Shown here piece after piece: positions 61,351 to 64,000 of a stretch of DNA of 64,000 bases. The notes beneath the pieces were generated by a model, which was not told the origin of the DNA, did not search any database, and saw only the letters and a list, made by a program, of their open reading frames with translations. Position 1 is the first letter of the stretch. Every line of letters starts with the position of its first letter. The DNA is from Tenacibaculum haliotis (GTDB lineage Bacteria; Bacteroidota; Bacteroidia; Flavobacteriales; Flavobacteriaceae). The stretch is taken from the NCBI RefSeq assembly GCF_025215075.1, contig NZ_JAOBTH010000025.1, forward strand, positions 78,790 through 142,789, read 5' to 3'. Both the position numbers and the translations under genes were made by a program.

Positions 61351-61370
61351 ATTATAACTATTTTAAAGTC

Positions 61371-61820
61371 TTACTTTTCAGCAACAACTTCAAATACGAT
61401 ATCAGCAACTACAGCTCTGTGTAAACGTACAGCAGCGTTATATTTACCTAATCTTTTTACACTACCTCCAGTAACTTTGATATATTTCTTATCAATTACA
61501 GTACCAGCTTTAGTTAAAGCTTCAGCAACATTAATGTTGTTTACTGAACCAAATAACTTATCACCAGAACCTACTTTAGAAGTAATTTTTAATTCATATC
61601 CTTTAATAGTTTCAGCCACTTTACTAGCATCTTCTACTAATTTAGCTTCTTTAAAGGCACGTTGCTTTAAATTTTCAGCTAATACTTTTTTAGCTGAAGA
61701 AGTAGCTAATATTGCAAACCCTTTAGGAATTAGGCTGTTACGACCATAACCATTCTTTACAGTTACAACATCGTCTTTAAAACCTAAATTTTCTACGTCT
61801 TGTTTTAGTATCAATTCCAT
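61371..61820 (-). CDS. rplI: 50S ribosomal protein L9
   Basis: L9 binds 23S rRNA near the L1 stalk. It has 149 residues. The N-domain has MELILKQDVENLGFKDDVVT and VKNGYGRNSLIPKGFAILA, a long helix links to the C-domain with GSGDKLFGSVNNINVAEALT. It is the last gene of the S6-S18-L9 operon, 15 nt after rpsR. Confidence 0.98.
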   Translation of the reverse strand: MELILKQDVENLGFKDDVVTVKNGYGRNSLIPKGFAILATSSAKKVLAENLKQRAFKEAKLVEDASKVAETIKGYELKITSKVGSGDKLFGSVNNINVAEALTKAGTVIDKKYIKVTGGSVKRLGKYNAAVRLHRAVVADIVFEVVAEK

Positions 61821-61835
61821 GTCTCTACTTCTTTA

Positions 61836-62138
61836 TTATTTTAATAAATCACCAACGTATGGCATTAAAGCTAAATGACGAGCTCTTTTAATAGCTTGTG
61901 CAACTTTACGTTGATATTTTAATGATGTTCCTGTTAAACGTCTTGGTAAAATTTTACCTTGTGCGTTTACTAAATACATTAAGAAGTCTGCATCTTTATA
62001 ATCGATGTACTTAATATCGTTCTTTTTAAAACGACAGTACTTAGCTTCTTTTTTTGTTTCGATATCAAGCGGAGTTAAGTAACGTACTTCACCTTGCTTA
62101 TTTCCTTTTGATTGTTGTTCTATTGTAGTTGACGCCAT
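61836..62138 (-). CDS. rpsR: 30S ribosomal protein S18
   Basis: S18 forms a heterodimer with S6 on the 30S platform. It has 100 residues, longer than E. coli S18 by an N-terminal extension of about 25. [16 protein letters not shown] and [20 protein letters not shown] are the family motifs. In Bacteroidota S6, S18 and S21 shield the 16S anti-Shine-Dalgarno sequence (established for F. johnsoniae ribosomes). Spacing to rpsF is 3 nt. Confidence 0.98.
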   Translation of the reverse strand: MASTTIEQQSKGNKQGEVRYLTPLDIETKKEAKYCRFKKNDIKYIDYKDADFLMYLVNAQGKILPRRLTGTSLKYQRKVAQAIKRARHLALMPYVGDLLK

Positions 62139-62141
62139 TTC

Positions 62142-62483
62142 TTACTTTTTTGCAGATTTAACACGTTCTCTTCTTTTTTCAGCCCACGCTTCAGCATGCT
62201 TGTCTAACCTTACAGTTAAATAACGCATAACACTATCATCTCTTCTGAATTCTAATTCAAAAGGAGTAATAGCATCTCCAGCTACTTTGTAGTCTAATAA
62301 GTGGTAAAATCCACTTTTTTTCTTTTCAATTGGGTAAGCTAATTTTTTTAAGCCCCAATCTTCTTTAGAAATCATTTCTGCACCTTTAGATAGTAAGTAG
62401 TCCTCAAACTTCTTTACTGTCTCCTTTATCTGAGTTTCAGATAAAACGGGATTCAAAATGAAAACAGTTTCGTAATGATTCAT
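62142..62483 (-). CDS. rpsF: 30S ribosomal protein S6
   Basis: S6 is the partner of S18, 113 residues. Motifs are MNHYETVFILNPVLSETQIK, the WGLKKLAYPIEKKKSGFYHL segment and ELEFRRDDSVMRYLTVRLDK. It opens the three-gene operon from a strong promoter. Confidence 0.98.
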   Translation of the reverse strand: MNHYETVFILNPVLSETQIKETVKKFEDYLLSKGAEMISKEDWGLKKLAYPIEKKKSGFYHLLDYKVAGDAITPFELEFRRDDSVMRYLTVRLDKHAEAWAEKRRERVKSAKK

Positions 62484-62515
62484 AATTAAATTGTTTAAAA
62501 TTTATTTTAAGTTTG

Positions 62516-62545
62516 CAAATATACTGTTTTTCATTGGGGAAACAA
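62516..62545 (-). promoter_or_regulatory. Promoter of the rpsF-rpsR-rplI operon
   Basis: On the minus strand a perfect -7 box TATATTTG (62516-62523) lies 19 nt after a TTG (62543-62545). The leader is only about 30 nt, too short for a classic S6:S18-binding leader structure. Confidence 0.75.
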
Positions 62546-62605
62546 TCTCTTGTTGCTAAAAATAATATATGTTTTTTTATGTATTATTGTAACCAAACTA
62601 TTTGT

Positions 62606-63502
62606 ATGCAAATTCCTGAAATCCCTAACTTAATTCATTACGCTATACCTTTTTTTATACTAACGGTTATTATTGAAGTAATAATTACAGTAAAAGTAAA
62701 GTTAGAAGGTTACGAATTTAAAGATGCTGCTACTTCTATAACAATGGGTTTAGGCAATGTAGCTATTGGTTTATTTACCAAAGGTGTTGTATTTACTATT
62801 TTTACTTTATTATACAATTACAGAATATTTACAATACCTTTTATATGGTGGTCGTGGATTATCTTATTATTTGCTGAAGATTTTGTGTATTACTGGAACC
62901 ATAGAATCGCACATGAAAGCAGGTTGTTCTGGGCAAGTCACGTAGTGCATCACTCTTCTACAAAATATAATTTAAGTACTGCTTTACGCCAAACTTGGTC
63001 CGGGAGCTTTTATACGTTTATTTTTTGGGCTCCGTTGGCGCTTATTGGGTTTCATCCGTTAATGATTTTAACGCAAATGAGTATTAGCTTATTATATCAA
63101 TATTGGATTCATACCGAGCTTATTAAAAAATTACCGAAATGGTTTGAAGCTATTTTTAATACGCCAAGTCATCACAGAGTACATCACGCTACGAATCCTC
63201 AGTATTTAGACAGAAATCATGCTGGAATTTTTATTATTTGGGATAGACTCTTTGGTACTTTTGAACCTGAAGTTGAAAAACCTGTATACGGATTGGTTAC
63301 CAACATTAATACTCACAATCCTATTAAAATAGCATATATAGAATGGTATAACCTATTAAAAGATGTTTTTACTAGCAAAACATCTTTAGGTAAAAGAATT
63401 TTATACTTTTTAAAACCTCCTGGATGGAAACACGACGGATCAGGAAAACTTTCTGGTGATTTACGCCAAGAATGGGAAGAAAACAAAAAAGGAGAAGTTT
63501 AA
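62606..63502 (+). CDS. Sterol desaturase / fatty acid hydroxylase-family membrane enzyme
   Basis: This integral membrane di-iron enzyme has 298 residues from the ATG at 62606; in-frame starts at 62579 and 62513 are less likely because they add a polar, Cys-rich stretch inside the promoter region of rpsF. The His clusters are HRIAHE, HVVHHSS and HRVHHATN, which bind the two irons. Four or so membrane helices surround them. It probably hydroxylates or desaturates a lipid; the substrate is unknown. A terminator overlaps the last codons. Confidence 0.9.
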   Translation: MQIPEIPNLIHYAIPFFILTVIIEVIITVKVKLEGYEFKDAATSITMGLGNVAIGLFTKGVVFTIFTLLYNYRIFTIPFIWWSWIILLFAEDFVYYWNHRIAHESRLFWASHVVHHSSTKYNLSTALRQTWSGSFYTFIFWAPLALIGFHPLMILTQMSISLLYQYWIHTELIKKLPKWFEAIFNTPSHHRVHHATNPQYLDRNHAGIFIIWDRLFGTFEPEVEKPVYGLVTNINTHNPIKIAYIEWYNLLKDVFTSKTSLGKRILYFLKPPGWKHDGSGKLSGDLRQEWEENKKGEV

Positions 63503-63518
63503 AACTTCTCCTTTTTTT
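63485..63518 (+). terminator. Bidirectional terminator overlapping the desaturase stop codon
   Basis: A 9-bp stem, GGAGAAGTT paired with AACTTCTCC around a 3-nt loop, is extended by A/T pairs and has T-runs on both outgoing strands. Its left arm is inside the coding sequence. Confidence 0.87.
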
Positions 63519-63519
63519 G

Positions 63520-63999
63520 TTAATTAATATCAAATCGCAATCCTAATGAAAGATTTCTTGTTTCTGTATTTTTAAACAACGGGTTCAAATCATATTTTGC
63601 GTATAACCCACAACCTTTATAAGCAAAATAAGCACTTAATCCGTAATTAATAGTATTTGTATTAAAACTTGCCTTCTGAAGCTCTTCTACACTTACTCCC
63701 TCTGCATTTTTGTACTCTAAATATTGACGTGTTCCTAATTTAAAACCAAAGAAACCTCCTAGTCCGAAACGAATAGCTTTATGTGTTCTGTCCACAACTT
63801 TATTGTCAGCGTATTTTTTGTTTTTTGAAAAATCAAATTCTAAATGCATTGGAAAAGTCATTTGTACATGACGCAACCTACTTTCGCTTAACTTATTTAC
63901 GTGCTCACTTAAAACCGTTTCCTTACCATTTATAGTATGATATTCATTATTTTCAGCTCTTAAATTATTCCAAAGAAAAGAAAGTCCGTATTTAAAATA
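63520..63999 (-). CDS. Outer-membrane beta-barrel-like protein, C-terminal part (cut by window edge)
   Basis: The frame is open from the right edge to the stop at 63520 and gives about 159 residues without a start. The sequence alternates aromatic and polar residues (KAIRFGLGGFFGFKLGTRQY, INYGLSAYFAYKGCGLYAKY, RNLSLGLRFDIN) and ends in a likely last beta-strand. This fits a small outer-membrane barrel of the PorT or OmpW-like kind. The N-terminal signal peptide is outside the window. Confidence 0.75.
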   Translation of the reverse strand, partial: YFKYGLSFLWNNLRAENNEYHTINGKETVLSEHVNKLSESRLRHVQMTFPMHLEFDFSKNKKYADNKVVDRTHKAIRFGLGGFFGFKLGTRQYLEYKNAEGVSVEELQKASFNTNTINYGLSAYFAYKGCGLYAKYDLNPLFKNTETRNLSLGLRFDIN

Positions 64000-64000
64000 T

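Noticed and set aside
1..64000. Search for tRNA, rRNA, CRISPR arrays, integrases and transposases
   Set aside because: No T-loop GGTTCGAATCC-type signature in a cloverleaf context, no regularly spaced repeats and no recombinase motifs were seen by eye; a tRNAscan or CRISPR tool was not available.

Overview
The window reads as an ordinary chromosomal stretch of a low-GC member of the Flavobacteriaceae (Bacteroidota), perhaps close to Tenacibaculum or Polaribacter; that genus hint is a weak impression. The phylum call rests on several signs. The -7 promoter boxes are of the Bacteroidota type TAnnTTTG. Shine-Dalgarno sequences are nearly absent. Families typical of the phylum occur (DUF6452, DUF6048, DUF6702, CCC-motif membrane protein, DUF4350/DUF4129/MoxR cluster, UMF1-type MFS). 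The ribosomal operon rpsF-rpsR-rplI is present. No rRNA, tRNA, CRISPR array, prophage or insertion sequence was seen.

Layout. 1-3.1 kb: an ABC exporter (minus) divergent from a LytS/LytTR two-component pair. 3.2-8.4 kb: two tandem long-chain acyl-CoA ligases and a pseudouridine synthase with an unusual N-terminal domain. 8.4-16.4 kb: MFS transporter, M48 protease, hydrolase, MsrB, two DinB-like proteins, Ffh, FolD and PepE. 16.5-24.5 kb: an envelope cluster of three tandem CarboxypepD_reg-like proteins, DUF6702 and two tandem M1 metallopeptidases. 24.6-28.9 kb: PLP-dependent cysteine synthase-like enzyme with a hairpin-rich leader, a prolyl oligopeptidase, EbfC and two small membrane proteins. 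28.9-35.9 kb: a MoxR/DUF58/DUF4350/DUF4129/SpoIIM cluster with a divergent RDD protein. 36.2-39.2 kb: a large solitary SF1 helicase bracketed by two intergenic repeat-like elements. 39.4-50.5 kb: RocD, RlmD, DUF6452/DUF6048, a 2OG oxygenase, SUI1, a tightly packed DUF1835/nucleoside phosphorylase/cytosolic PBP operon, a 53-residue lipoprotein, Pcm, an oxidoreductase and a 3-hydroxyacyl-CoA dehydrogenase. 50.6-58.6 kb: a second MoxR, a SurA-like chaperone pair, DUF493, an ATPase, RecQ, Fmt and HU. 58.7-64 kb: a pentapeptide-like secreted protein, LysA, the S6/S18/L9 operon, a sterol desaturase-like enzyme and a partial outer-membrane protein.

The most interesting object is a family of three small non-coding elements on the minus strand around lysA (about 59460-59608, 59630-59790 and 61114-61267). 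Each has a -7-like box (CATATTTG or CATTTTTG), two hairpins whose loops all show AGGGG, and a U-tailed terminator hairpin. Each also has an upstream box of the form GGkGkTTTwCC placed exactly 25 nt before the -7 box. Stem sequences differ between copies but pairing is kept. They look like three paralogous small RNA genes. They might correspond to a known Flavobacteria RNA motif such as Rfam Flavo-1, which I could not check. They lie just downstream of, and on the same strand as, the operon for bS6 and bS18.
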